Below, in pieces: positions 26,011-34,929 of a stretch of DNA of 64,000 nt. This DNA comes from Flavobacterium lacus. Lineage in GTDB: Bacteria; Bacteroidota; Bacteroidia; Flavobacteriales; Flavobacteriaceae. The stretch is taken from assembly GCF_003268815.1 (NCBI RefSeq), contig NZ_QLSV01000006.1, positions 62,001-126,000 on the forward strand, written 5' to 3'. The notes below the pieces were generated by a model, which searched no databases, was not told where the DNA came from, and saw only the letters and a program-made list of their open reading frames with translations. The position numbers and the translations under genes are program-made. Positions within the stretch are counted from its first letter, which is position 1. Every line of letters starts with the position of its first letter.

Positions 26011-26025
26011 ATTGTTTTAATCGGT

Positions 26026-26637
26026 TTATCTATTATAGTCAGCAATTACTTTTAAAATATCTTCGTATGTATATTCTTTATTTTTTATTTTTTTTACAAT
26101 AGTTTCATTATCATAAAAATATGTGCTTCCATATAATTTGAAATCTGAATTTTTATTTGCTTGTCCAAAGTTTTCATGAATTAAAGTAGCGGCTTCTTCA
26201 CCGTCTCGAATGCAATAATAGCTTATGCCAGTTAAATTCATTGCTTGCCAACCACTTGCAGAATTTATTGTTGACGACCAATCTAAAGTTCCGATATACA
26301 GATTTACTTTTCCTTTTACAGTTTGTAACATCATTCGTTTATTTTTCTGTATTTTTTTTCCGGAAAAGTTAAATACTTTTAAGTTGTGATATTCTATTTT
26401 AGCACCATTTATAATCACTTCCAATTTGTCAATCTTTTGTAGTTCAACTTTTTCTTTTTTCTCATTTGTTTTTAATACAATAAATTTAGATCCAGATTTC
26501 ACGGGTAATTCTAATTTCCCACTTTTTGTTATTCCGTCTTCCAAATAGATGACACAAGTTTCTTCATTTTTGAATTTTTTGTCTTTATCAATAGTAAAGA
26601 ATGATAATATGCTGAAAAATAATACTACTAGTTTCAT
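26026..26637 (-). CDS. Hypothetical exported protein, 203 residues
   Basis: It starts with a short hydrophobic leader (MKLVVLFFSILSFFTI) and then a lysine- and glutamate-rich protein with alternating short strands. No family is recognised and there is no lipobox. It faces the M90 gene convergently, 15 bases away, and lies in the segment bounded by the M90 3' end and its distant copy, so it is probably accessory. It may be transcribed with, or separately from, the leucine-rich protein behind it; a gap of about 95 bases separates them. Confidence 0.6.
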   Translation of the reverse strand: MKLVVLFFSILSFFTIDKDKKFKNEETCVIYLEDGITKSGKLELPVKSGSKFIVLKTNEKKEKVELQKIDKLEVIINGAKIEYHNLKVFNFSGKKIQKNKRMMLQTVKGKVNLYIGTLDWSSTINSASGWQAMNLTGISYYCIRDGEEAATLIHENFGQANKNSDFKLYGSTYFYDNETIVKKIKNKEYTYEDILKVIADYNR

Positions 26638-26731
26638 TTTTTTAATTTCTTTTACTTTTCTACAGCCGTTTTAAATAAAGGTGTATACGCTCAAATAATT
26701 GTATCAAATGTTTTTAAAACCTCAAAAAACC

Positions 26732-28876
26732 CTAATCCTTTATAAATTGTTTTATAGCACTTCCTTTCTCGGTTGTTAGTTTTATAAAATATGCACCTCT
26801 TTTTAATCGGCTCACATCTAGTAAAGAAAGTTCTCGTACTCCCGGATAGGCCAGAACAATTTGCCCTAACGTATTATAAATTGAAACCGAATTCAATTCC
26901 ATTACTTCATTCATTTTTACATGTAAAACATCTTGTGCTGGATTTGGATAAATAGTGAAATAGCGATCAAAGGCAAAATCCTGCGAATTTAATAGCGTTA
27001 CAGTTGTTGAAGTTAAATTGGTTGTAATGGGGTAATTGTAATCAAAAAAGATATTTGCCTCATTGGTAAATGTATCGTCAATAACTAAATTTGGATTCGT
27101 TTTTATTTTAAATGCAACATAACCATCATTAGTAGCATCTTCAAAAGGAAGATTAATATTTTCAAAAATAAACTCTACTTTTCCATTGATAATTCTTGTT
27201 ACAAATGAATGACTACTACTTTGTGGAACAAGTGTGTTAAGGTCAAATTTAGTTGTGTCAATATTGTCTGTAACTACAACATTTTCCGCCGGAAACGTGC
27301 CGGTATTTTCAAATCGAATTACATAATGAACATAGTTGCCCACCATAGTTGGCGTAATGGTTTGTCCTTCTAAACAGGTTTTGTCATTTGGGTCATAGGA
27401 ATTAACAACTACTAATTTGATTTGAGAATGATTGTCAACATAATTTTCATCAATATCAACCGGATAAATAATAGAAGAAAAACCCAAATCATCACCACCA
27501 TTAACAGAAGGTGTTTCCATAGGCGAATTTACATTTAGAGTAAGTGAGATTTCTCTACTTTCAAAAGGTAACAAGTTTGCATAATCCCAATATAAAAAAT
27601 CTTGACTTTGATTTGAAAGAGGAATACTTGAGCTAACATAGTCTATTTTTGAATCATCAAAATTAAATTGTAATGATCCTGATTGAGACTGATTGCCATT
27701 GTTTTTAAAAATAATCTTAAATGTAGCATCGAATCCTGGTCTAACAACACTTGTTGGAATTATTGTTACTTCTAAATCATGACGATTACCATTAGGGGTT
27801 ATACAAAAACTATGTAAAAAAGGACTTGGATCGTCAGGAAATGAAACAGGGATGGTTGACGAAGAAAGTGTAAAATAAGAAGGATTTTCGATAAAAGGAG
27901 TAAATGTATAATCTCCTTCTGTAACAGCAATAATTGACTCTCCAGAACTATCAGAAATATAAATACCATTATAATTCTCACTTGCGATAGTGTATTTTAG
28001 AAACGGATATTTTGGGTCGAAACTATCACAACCATTGGTGTTTAAATCTAAAGATGTATTACTTTGAAAGGTATAAAAACTTCCCCCCGGAACAAATGAA
28101 CAATAACTATTAAATGTACAATTTGTATAATTCCACTGACTAAAATTGGTTATAAACGCATTTAATTCAGACTCATCACAACACACATAAAGTAGACTAG
28201 TGCAATTATAAACTGAAGGGGTATTTGTTACACCGTTTTTGATTAGCAAAGTAGTTAACTGTGGATTATTATCATACCATGCACTAGCAAGTTTAGTGCA
28301 ATTCATCAAATCCAAATATTCAAGTTGAGTATAAGAACATTGGAGTGTTAAAAGTTCTGTCAATACAGGTGTGTTTATTGTGGAAATCATATTTTCTGAA
28401 AAATCCAAAGAAGTGAGCGATGTATTATTATCTATATTCAAACTTGTTAAGTTGTTACTACCGCAGAAAAGCCACTTAAGATTGGGACAACCAGAAACAT
28501 TTAATGAATTCAAATAATTACCATCACAATATAAAAACTCAAGTTGAGTACAAGCACTAACATCTAATGAGGTCAAAAAATTTTCATCGGCATGTAATGT
28601 TTTTAAATTTACAAAATATTCAATTCCAACCAACGAATTTGTGTTACATTGCCGCGCATATAACCAACTTACCTGAGCGGCTTCAGCAACTTCTATTTGT
28701 CCATTGTTATTTGCATCAATTTTAAAGTATGCGCCTGCTAAGTTTTTAGCAAAATTCACATCAGGAGAAGTAGCCAAAAGTCTGTTCTTAAAGTTTTGAT
28801 TGGGAAAATTAATCACTTGTGCTTGAACTAAAATACTAAGCAAAACAAAAAGCAAAGTAACGTAACGTTTTTTCAT
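26732..28876 (-). CDS. Leucine-rich-repeat-like protein with T9SS type A sorting domain
   Basis: 714 residues. A signal peptide (VLLSILVQAQ) is followed by about nine LRR-like units of about 21 residues (pattern LTSLDVSxCTxLExLYC, residues 60-260). Next come beta-sandwich parts with SYDPNDKTCLEGQTITPTMV and RFENTGTFPAENVVVTDNID, a DUF11/DUF7619-type region. The C-terminal roughly 75 residues (YPNPAQDVLHVKM, LKRGAYFIKLTTEKG, KQFIKD) are a T9SS type A sorting domain, so the protein should be exported through the gliding-linked type IX system to the cell surface. A surface-binding role is inferred from the repeats. Confidence 0.88.
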   Translation of the reverse strand: MKKRYVTLLFVLLSILVQAQVINFPNQNFKNRLLATSPDVNFAKNLAGAYFKIDANNNGQIEVAEAAQVSWLYARQCNTNSLVGIEYFVNLKTLHADENFLTSLDVSACTQLEFLYCDGNYLNSLNVSGCPNLKWLFCGSNNLTSLNIDNNTSLTSLDFSENMISTINTPVLTELLTLQCSYTQLEYLDLMNCTKLASAWYDNNPQLTTLLIKNGVTNTPSVYNCTSLLYVCCDESELNAFITNFSQWNYTNCTFNSYCSFVPGGSFYTFQSNTSLDLNTNGCDSFDPKYPFLKYTIASENYNGIYISDSSGESIIAVTEGDYTFTPFIENPSYFTLSSSTIPVSFPDDPSPFLHSFCITPNGNRHDLEVTIIPTSVVRPGFDATFKIIFKNNGNQSQSGSLQFNFDDSKIDYVSSSIPLSNQSQDFLYWDYANLLPFESREISLTLNVNSPMETPSVNGGDDLGFSSIIYPVDIDENYVDNHSQIKLVVVNSYDPNDKTCLEGQTITPTMVGNYVHYVIRFENTGTFPAENVVVTDNIDTTKFDLNTLVPQSSSHSFVTRIINGKVEFIFENINLPFEDATNDGYVAFKIKTNPNLVIDDTFTNEANIFFDYNYPITTNLTSTTVTLLNSQDFAFDRYFTIYPNPAQDVLHVKMNEVMELNSVSIYNTLGQIVLAYPGVRELSLLDVSRLKRGAYFIKLTTEKGSAIKQFIKD

Positions 28877-29050
28877 AAGTAAATTATTTGATATTCAAAT
28901 ATATATATATTGTTAATGCAAAAACCAATTGTACAAAGTAAATGATAAGAATTATTTTGTTAGAAGAGAGACGAACTGTTGAAAAAAGGTTACAATTTGC
29001 GAAACATCTTAGACTATCCTTGTATTAATTGACTTCAGTCAGATATAAAA

Positions 29051-29106
29051 ATGAAAAAGAAACATCTCGATTTGTATCAAATGTTGGCGGTTTGTTTTCA
29101 GGGGAA
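29051..29106 (+). repeat. Copy of the 3' end of the M90 peptidase gene
   Basis: These 56 bases match 25948-26003 at 55 positions (CATCTCGAT here, CATCCCGAT there). They encode the last residues MKKKHLDLYQMLAVCFQG without the rest of the gene. They lie 3.1 kb from the source, beyond the leucine-rich protein gene and just after the methyltransferase gene. Confidence 0.9.
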
Positions 29107-29127
29107 ACGAAAATTTCGAAAGACAAT

Positions 29128-29880
29128 CTACCTACAAACCAACACCTGTTTTTCGGAATCATCAGTAAATGGTCCTTCCTTAAAGTCGCCAAATTTGTGT
29201 ATAATAGAAAAACCACATCGTTCCAAATAGGCATCTAATTCTTGAGGGAAATACAATCTGAAATCCAAATTCTGAACAGAGTCAAACGCTCCATTGATAA
29301 AATAATGCCATTCGATGCGGTTAATCTGCGTTTTGCTTTCATACCGCATGGTTTGCTTGATGACAACCGCTCTACCGTCTTGGGTGGTGTAGGAAGCAAT
29401 TTGTTGTTGTTCTTTTTCGGCTTCAACGATGTAGCGAATATTGGGGTTAAAGCAATCTAAAAGTAACAATCCATCTTCTTTCAAATGATTTTTAACGCAT
29501 TGCAACGCCTGAAACAAATCGTCATTTTGATATAAATGATGGATGGAATTAAACGGAATAAAAATCAAATCGAATTTCTCCTTCAAATCTAGTGTTCGAA
29601 TATCGGCTTCAATAAACGGAATTGTCAACCCGGCTTCCAACGCTTTTGTTTTGGCTTGTGCCAGCATGGTAGGCGTAAAATCTACTCCGGTAATGGCATG
29701 GCCTTCTTTGGCAATGGGAATCGTAAGCCGACCAGTGCCACAACATAACTCCAGTATTCGGGCTTCTTTGTTCTTTGGCAACCACTTTTTATAAAAAGGT
29801 AAATCAGAGAGGTTGTTATTCATCCCATCATAAATATGGGCATCGTTTATTAAATCGCCTACTTTGTAGTTGGGGGTCAT
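29128..29880 (-). CDS. Class I SAM-dependent methyltransferase
   Basis: 250 residues from the ATG at 29880; a longer in-frame start would add an unconserved 33-residue tail. Motif I is ILELCCGTGRLTIPIA (about residues 45-60), then GVDFTPTMLAQAKTKA, then FDLIFIPFNSIHHLYQ, all typical of a Rossmann-fold methyltransferase of the UbiE/Methyltransf_25 type. The substrate cannot be read from the sequence. It lies on the minus strand beyond the M90 3' copy, suggesting it once lay directly next to the M90 gene. Confidence 0.85.
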   Translation of the reverse strand: MTPNYKVGDLINDAHIYDGMNNNLSDLPFYKKWLPKNKEARILELCCGTGRLTIPIAKEGHAITGVDFTPTMLAQAKTKALEAGLTIPFIEADIRTLDLKEKFDLIFIPFNSIHHLYQNDDLFQALQCVKNHLKEDGLLLLDCFNPNIRYIVEAEKEQQQIASYTTQDGRAVVIKQTMRYESKTQINRIEWHYFINGAFDSVQNLDFRLYFPQELDAYLERCGFSIIHKFGDFKEGPFTDDSEKQVLVCR

Positions 29881-30024
29881 TTTTATAAATTTTATTGGTA
29901 ATGTGTTTTTATTACTATTATTTATTTTGCTGTGAGGGCAATCTAGACTACTTTCCAGAATCGAAGAGAATCCAATCAAAAATAAGACTTCGAGAGGTGC
30001 GTTAAACGTTTAATAGGTAAAGTA

Positions 30025-30798
30025 TTAATTCAATAATTCAATTTGGAATAGTGTCGTTTTAAATGCAGCTTCTAAACCTATCAATTTGGATTCCTCTTTA
30101 TGTTCTGCAAATTTGGTTCTTAAATAGTCAACTTTTTCCTTAACTCTACTTTCATTTTTGCTGAAAATATAGTATTTAAGTAAAACAAGTTGTGAGTAAA
30201 TGTAGTCTTCTAAGTTTGAATTTTCGTTAACTACTTTATCATCAATTAATTCTTCAATTTTACTGTCGTTTGCAAGTAACTCATCAAATAAATAAGTATT
30301 AGCAAGTTGAGAGCCACTTAAATTTGAATAATCTTTTTCTCCTGACATATCTTTTCTATACGTCAATTTATCGTTGTTTATATAATACCATCTAGTATAA
30401 GAATCATCTGTGATTTGCTCTTCAAACTTTTTTAGTTCCGGATTCCAATTGGTGTATAAAGCTAAAATTTCTTTATTGTCTTTTTTAATCAGTACAACAG
30501 TTATTAAATAATTATTATGAGCAGATTTATTTATTTCTAACACTAAAGGGTTTTCCGAAGATGTATATTTTTTAATTGCATTTATAACAAATGAAACTTC
30601 TTCTTTTGTAGCATCTACTAACAAACTCTCACGCAAAAACAAGTCAATGTATAAGTGATGAGTTAAATAAAAATCATTGACTTTGATATAATTGGTCTCT
30701 TTTACGTTTTCAGATTTAATTTTAGCTCTGTTAGTTTGAGCTGTTCCAATGAAAGAAATTAAAAAAATAATAAGTAATAAATTGATTCTGTTTTTCAT
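30025..30798 (-). CDS. Hypothetical exported protein, 257 residues
   Basis: The protein has a signal peptide (INLLLIIFLISFIGTAQ) and then a mixed alpha/beta body with no motif I can name. The last 60 residues look helical and repeat-like. It opens a run of small minus-strand genes of unknown function with long gaps of AT-rich DNA (30025-32953). Periplasmic location is inferred from the leader. Confidence 0.6.
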   Translation of the reverse strand: MKNRINLLLIIFLISFIGTAQTNRAKIKSENVKETNYIKVNDFYLTHHLYIDLFLRESLLVDATKEEVSFVINAIKKYTSSENPLVLEINKSAHNNYLITVVLIKKDNKEILALYTNWNPELKKFEEQITDDSYTRWYYINNDKLTYRKDMSGEKDYSNLSGSQLANTYLFDELLANDSKIEELIDDKVVNENSNLEDYIYSQLVLLKYYIFSKNESRVKEKVDYLRTKFAEHKEESKLIGLEAAFKTTLFQIELLN

Positions 30799-30928
30799 GT
30801 TGTATGTTCATTTTTGTTATATTATTTTATTAGTTCTTCAAATATAACAAAGTTAATTACAATGAGGATTATTATTTGCTAAGAGGTCGGGAGACGAACC
30901 ATCGTAGAGAATCTTCGAAAAGCATTTA

Positions 30929-31321
30929 TTACTCATTCAACCTATTTGTAATAAAATTTTTTGGCTCAAGGTCATAAAAGATTCCACTTGAACCGGTACC
31001 TATTTTTTTATTGTTTGTGTTTAATATGAAAATTGTATCGGCATAGGATAACTTAATTATGTTCCACCCAGCACCTTTCCACATTTCAGGGTTGTCTGCA
31101 CTTTTTATTTCGCTGATAACAGACTTTAATTCTTGATAATCAGTTATTACAAAAGTAGGGTTAGAATTGTCAAATGTGTTATTGGATGTATAATTAAAAT
31201 ATTCTATTTTGAGAGGGATATCTAATTTTTGAATACTTTCATTTTGTTCAAAAGTCGATTTATTTTCAAAGCAACTAGTCAAATTCAAAGAAGTAATAAG
31301 TAGTAGAAAAAATTTATTCAT
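30929..31321 (-). CDS. Hypothetical lipoprotein, 130 residues
   Basis: It begins with a lipoprotein signal with lipidation at Cys17 (SLNLTSC). The mature part has no recognised domain; the region EYFNYTSNNTFDNSNPTFVI suggests a beta-rich fold. It belongs to the same accessory run as its neighbours. No homologue is recognised. Confidence 0.6.
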   Translation of the reverse strand: MNKFFLLLITSLNLTSCFENKSTFEQNESIQKLDIPLKIEYFNYTSNNTFDNSNPTFVITDYQELKSVISEIKSADNPEMWKGAGWNIIKLSYADTIFILNTNNKKIGTGSSGIFYDLEPKNFITNRLNE

Positions 31322-31369
31322 TGTGGATAATTTTCAAGTTCATGGTCAATAAGTTCACAAAATAAAGAT

Positions 31370-31780
31370 TTATGTAACATCTAAAATACCAATTAGTTTA
31401 TTAAAAAATTCTAAAATGTATTTTTTTTCAACATAACCATGCTTAATTTTATTTGCACCATCAAGCTCTAACATTTCATTTATTTGATTGTAATCAATGG
31501 TGCTATTGTCGATGAGGTTGTTTTCAATAACTACATATTTTATATAATTGATAAACTTTTTTCTCTTATATAATTTATTGAAATAGTTATCTAGTCGTAA
31601 ACTTGTAGAACCCACGGGTTGTACTTTTAAGATATAACCTCTTATAACAGTATTAAAATAGTTGTTTAACCATAACACTTTATCTTGTTTAGAGTCTACT
31701 AATAATTTTAATCCGAGGAAAACAACAACATCATTTTCCCAAAACTCATTATTTTTAAAATAGATACAACTTGTTGACAT
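31370..31780 (-). CDS. Hypothetical cytoplasmic protein, 136 residues
   Basis: There is no signal peptide or membrane segment. The protein is rich in Lys, Asn and Tyr and mostly helical by inspection (LDNYFNKLYKRKKFINYIKY). Its size and isolated position resemble immunity proteins of polymorphic toxin systems, but no toxin gene is seen here. The family is not recognised. Confidence 0.5.
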   Translation of the reverse strand: MSTSCIYFKNNEFWENDVVVFLGLKLLVDSKQDKVLWLNNYFNTVIRGYILKVQPVGSTSLRLDNYFNKLYKRKKFINYIKYVVIENNLIDNSTIDYNQINEMLELDGANKIKHGYVEKKYILEFFNKLIGILDVT

Positions 31781-31871
31781 GTAATTACTTCACATTTTTA
31801 GAGTTAGAAATAGTTGATATTGTTTCTATGTTTGATGGTGATGCTCGCATTATCTGGGCTTCATATTCTCA

Positions 31872-32381
31872 CTAACGTGCTGTAATAAATCGTTCTACAA
31901 TAACATAAGAATTCAAAAAACTTTCTTTGTAATGAATAGTTATTACAAATTGATTGGTATTCTTCTCAATCTTTTTTAAATCGTCAGACCACCCTGCTAT
32001 GAAATGATTCGTGTCTTTAAATTTAAAGTAATAACCTCTTGATTTTCTGCTTTGAGAGATTTTTGTTATTTCACAGTTTTCAATTAAAATGGGTTTGTCT
32101 TTAGAATAGTAGTTTTTGTTATAAAAATTAACAAGATACATGAATATTAAACTAAGAGCAAAAGAACCTAACAATAAAACAGCTATGATTTCTATAGTCT
32201 TCATTTTTAAATGAATTTTTTTGTAGAAAAAAAATAATGTGGTTAGGAATAAAATAATCACAAAGGAATAAAATTCTATAGTGAGCTTACCGGTATAAAT
32301 AATTGATTCCGATTGTTCTCTCGAGAATAATAAGAAAATGATAAGTCCTATTAAAATTATATATCTTGATTTTGCTTTCAT
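31872..32381 (-). CDS. Hypothetical membrane protein, 169 residues
   Basis: Three hydrophobic stretches (about residues 8-20, 33-53 and 62-86) suggest an inner-membrane protein with a C-terminal soluble part of about 80 residues (GYYFKFKDTNHFIAGWSDDL). I do not recognise a family. It is part of the accessory run on the minus strand. Confidence 0.5.
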   Translation of the reverse strand: MKAKSRYIILIGLIIFLLFSREQSESIIYTGKLTIEFYSFVIILFLTTLFFFYKKIHLKMKTIEIIAVLLLGSFALSLIFMYLVNFYNKNYYSKDKPILIENCEITKISQSRKSRGYYFKFKDTNHFIAGWSDDLKKIEKNTNQFVITIHYKESFLNSYVIVERFITAR

Positions 32382-32482
32382 TCATTATTTTATATTACCT
32401 ATTCAGTTTACACAACTATTTTTAAGCTTTGAAAGAGTAGGTAGGTTACACTATCAGTAGAACACCTGTGACTATAATAAAT

Positions 32483-32953
32483 CTACCAAAACTTCCACCA
32501 AGATTTATTCGTCTTTCCATCACTCGATTTGTTTGCATTAGTTGTTGAATTGTCAATGGCTTTTAGTTGTCCGTTTTCAGGAAAAAATATGTCACCATTA
32601 TCTCCACTGGCATCAAAAAAACCTACGCCATGTTTTTCGGCAAGTTTAAGCATTGTTGAATAGGCTTGTTCTGCTAAAGACCATGCAAATGCAACATAAA
32701 TTACATCTCTGCCGATGCAATAGTCTGCAACGTTATGGTTTTCTTCATCATCCTCACTTGCAAAAGGCCCATTCATAGCAGGGAAAGTTTGAATCATTTC
32801 CATAAACCAATTTCGTAATGCTGCTGATGTATTGGCAGGATCATCATAAGTATGTTCTTCAGTCCACTCCGTTTGGTCTTCATACCAATCCATAAATTCA
32901 GTTTTAGTCATCGGAGCAGCTTCTTTTCTAAATACCATTAAGTCGTAACTCAT
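32483..32953 (-). CDS. Conserved hypothetical protein, 156 residues, possibly immunity-like
   Basis: The start MSYDLMVFRKEAAPMTKTEF and the segments DWYEDQTEWTEEH and YVAFAWSLAEQAYSTMLKLA belong to a small soluble family I recall from several Bacteroidota, sometimes near toxin genes. A serine- and asparagine-rich linker leads to a basic aromatic end (KSWWKFW). No enzyme motif is visible. An immunity-protein role is only an inference from size and company. Confidence 0.6.
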   Translation of the reverse strand: MSYDLMVFRKEAAPMTKTEFMDWYEDQTEWTEEHTYDDPANTSAALRNWFMEMIQTFPAMNGPFASEDDEENHNVADYCIGRDVIYVAFAWSLAEQAYSTMLKLAEKHGVGFFDASGDNGDIFFPENGQLKAIDNSTTNANKSSDGKTNKSWWKFW

Positions 32954-33097
32954 TTTTTTGATTTTTAAGTTGATGTTGTACTTCTAAAAACGGAAACGAT
33001 TTTTAAAAAGCTATTGTTTAAAGCGAATTATTTCCCCCACTAAAATACTCAAAATACTTAAATCTCTTCAAAACATTTATCCACATAAATAGAAAAC

Positions 33098-33123
33098 CAA
33101 AAACCCCGCCAAATGGCAGGGCT
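33098..33123 (-). terminator. Terminator after the DUF3494 protein
   Basis: CCCCGCC (33104-33110) and GGCAGGG (33115-33121) pair around AAAT, and the A-run to the left is a T-run on the minus strand. It lies about 20 bases past the stop codon. Confidence 0.75.
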
Positions 33124-33142
33124 TTCTACATCAAATCACTTT

Positions 33143-34741
33143 TTATTGTTTAGAAACTAATTTGCCGGTTTGAACTGTTCCATCGGCAGTGGCTATTCTG
33201 TAGTAGTAAATTCCGGTTGGAAGGTTCACGGGTAATTCGCTATAGTTTTGTTGTAATGCTGTTGCAAAAACAAGTACTCCTAAACTGTTATAAATAGTAA
33301 GATTAGAAGTTGCAACGTCAACTTCCGCTAAATCTATCGTTAACACAGAGGAAAATGGGTTAGGATAGAGTTTAGCCGTTTTGTCTTGTGTAGTGGCAGT
33401 GATTCCTAAAAGTTCACAACCCGGCGTAATTGCGGCGGTGATGTTGTTGGTAGTAATGCCACCACTGCGGTTCATTACACGTCCTTCAATTTCCACACCC
33501 GGATGCAAAGTTATGGCTCCGTTGTTTGAAATTAGGGTTCCTTTAAAGCTAGTGTTTTCGTTTAACGTAATGGTACTATTCACCCTCCAGAACAAATTTT
33601 TGGCTTGTGCACCGTTTATTAATTCTATAACAGCATCGGTTGCTGTAGTAAGTGTTCCGTTGACTTTGATAATAAAAACCGCATCCGGATTGCCTTGTGC
33701 ATTCAAGGTAAGTTTTCCGGTTAATACGGTCGACGACATGTGATAGGCATGAGGTGTTAGCACAAGATCATTCCCTAATGCTGATGGTTGGTGCAATAAT
33801 ATATCTATCGGAATAGAGTTTATGTAACTATATACCGCATTCAAATCGGTATGACATTGTGCCGTTGATGCATCGGGACTTTCATGGATGGTTCCGGTTA
33901 CATTTTCGGTTTGAAAACCGGTTGTTGCTCCATTATTTGTTCCTACATCTCCGGTTAAAATCGAATCACCGGTATTGGTTATTTGACCATTTCCTGAAAA
34001 AAGGGTATAACATACTACGGTGTTCAGCGGTGGTGCAGGCGGTCCTGTAAGTTGCGGAACTCCGCAGCCAAGCGGTATTCTTACTGTTACTCCGGTAGCT
34101 GTAACGGTTCCATTGGTAGAAACGGCACGACCTTCTATTTCTACTCCGCTGTTTAGAACAATGGAAGAATCGTAGCCAATAAGTGTACCTTTCATTATTG
34201 TGTTTTCGGCAAGATTTATAGTACCATATACTAGCCAGATGACATTACAAGCTTGTGCACCGTTAATAAGAGCTACTTGTGCTCCTTCAGTTGAGGAAAA
34301 TGGCGATTGTATTTGAAAAATAAATACGGCCTCGGGATTTTCTTCTCCATCCAGCGTTAAAATGTTGTTTAGTAATGTACTTTCTCCGATAAAGTAGGTT
34401 CCCGCTTGGAGGATTTGTCCGTTCCCTAATTCCGGTCCCGGAAAAAAATCGGAAGTAGTTTCATGAATTTCTATACAAGTAATCGTGAGCGAATTTGCTG
34501 CATCTGCTGATGTAGAATTAGTGTCATGCAATACACCGTCAACATTTCCAAAATTAGAAATTGCACCATTGTGGGTTCCAACATTTCCAGTTAGATGAGA
34601 AAGTCCAGTATTATTCACGTTCCCATTGGATGAAAAAAGTGCAAAAGAAGATACGTTTCCTAGCGTGGGAGCTTGTGCTCTGCTTTGGGGAACAAAACAT
34701 AGTGAGGCAACCGAAGTTGCCAATAGTAGAAGTTTATACAT
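33143..34741 (-). CDS. Tandem DUF3494 (ice-binding fold) protein with T9SS sorting domain
   Basis: 532 residues. A signal peptide ends near QSRAQ. Two DUF3494 domains follow (about residues 25-225 and 240-445). Each shows the signature steps: SHLTGNVGTHNGAISNF and SILTGDVGTNNGATTGF; LTLDGEENPEAVFIFQI and LTLNAQGNPDAVFIIKV; a VxLINGAQAxNxxWxV strand; GVEIEGRxxxxNG. The last 75 residues (KLYPNPFSSVLTIDL...GKLVSKQ) are a T9SS type A sorting domain. DUF3494 includes ice-binding proteins that bind ice or inhibit recrystallisation, but some members lack ice activity. Export to the cell surface or medium is expected. Confidence 0.9.
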   Translation of the reverse strand: MYKLLLLATSVASLCFVPQSRAQAPTLGNVSSFALFSSNGNVNNTGLSHLTGNVGTHNGAISNFGNVDGVLHDTNSTSADAANSLTITCIEIHETTSDFFPGPELGNGQILQAGTYFIGESTLLNNILTLDGEENPEAVFIFQIQSPFSSTEGAQVALINGAQACNVIWLVYGTINLAENTIMKGTLIGYDSSIVLNSGVEIEGRAVSTNGTVTATGVTVRIPLGCGVPQLTGPPAPPLNTVVCYTLFSGNGQITNTGDSILTGDVGTNNGATTGFQTENVTGTIHESPDASTAQCHTDLNAVYSYINSIPIDILLHQPSALGNDLVLTPHAYHMSSTVLTGKLTLNAQGNPDAVFIIKVNGTLTTATDAVIELINGAQAKNLFWRVNSTITLNENTSFKGTLISNNGAITLHPGVEIEGRVMNRSGGITTNNITAAITPGCELLGITATTQDKTAKLYPNPFSSVLTIDLAEVDVATSNLTIYNSLGVLVFATALQQNYSELPVNLPTGIYYYRIATADGTVQTGKLVSKQ

Positions 34742-34866
34742 GACTTGGGGTTTAGTATAACTACAATTTTATTATTGTAGTATGGTAAAAATAGTTTTTA
34801 AATCTAAAAACCCAAAAACTTTAACACTAAATGCTGTTTTGTAAGAATATAAGAAAGTATGTCAAC

Positions 34867-34902
34867 AAAAAACCCTTGTCAATTTTAATTTTGACAAAGG
34901 TT
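34867..34902 (-). terminator. Terminator after the HMA lipoprotein
   Basis: On the minus strand ACCTTTGTCAA and TTGACAAGGGT pair across a short AT loop, followed by a T-run. It lies about 30 bases after the stop codon. Confidence 0.75.
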
Positions 34903-34929
34903 AGTAAGGTAATGACTAAACTTAGTGAA

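Noticed and set aside
29029..29238. A 69-residue plus-strand gene between the leucine-rich protein and the methyltransferase
   Set aside because: Its start is the copied 3' end of the M90 gene in a different frame and the rest is antisense to the methyltransferase.
33381..34050. Plus-strand frames opposite the DUF3494 protein
   Set aside because: Antisense shadows of the well-supported minus-strand gene.
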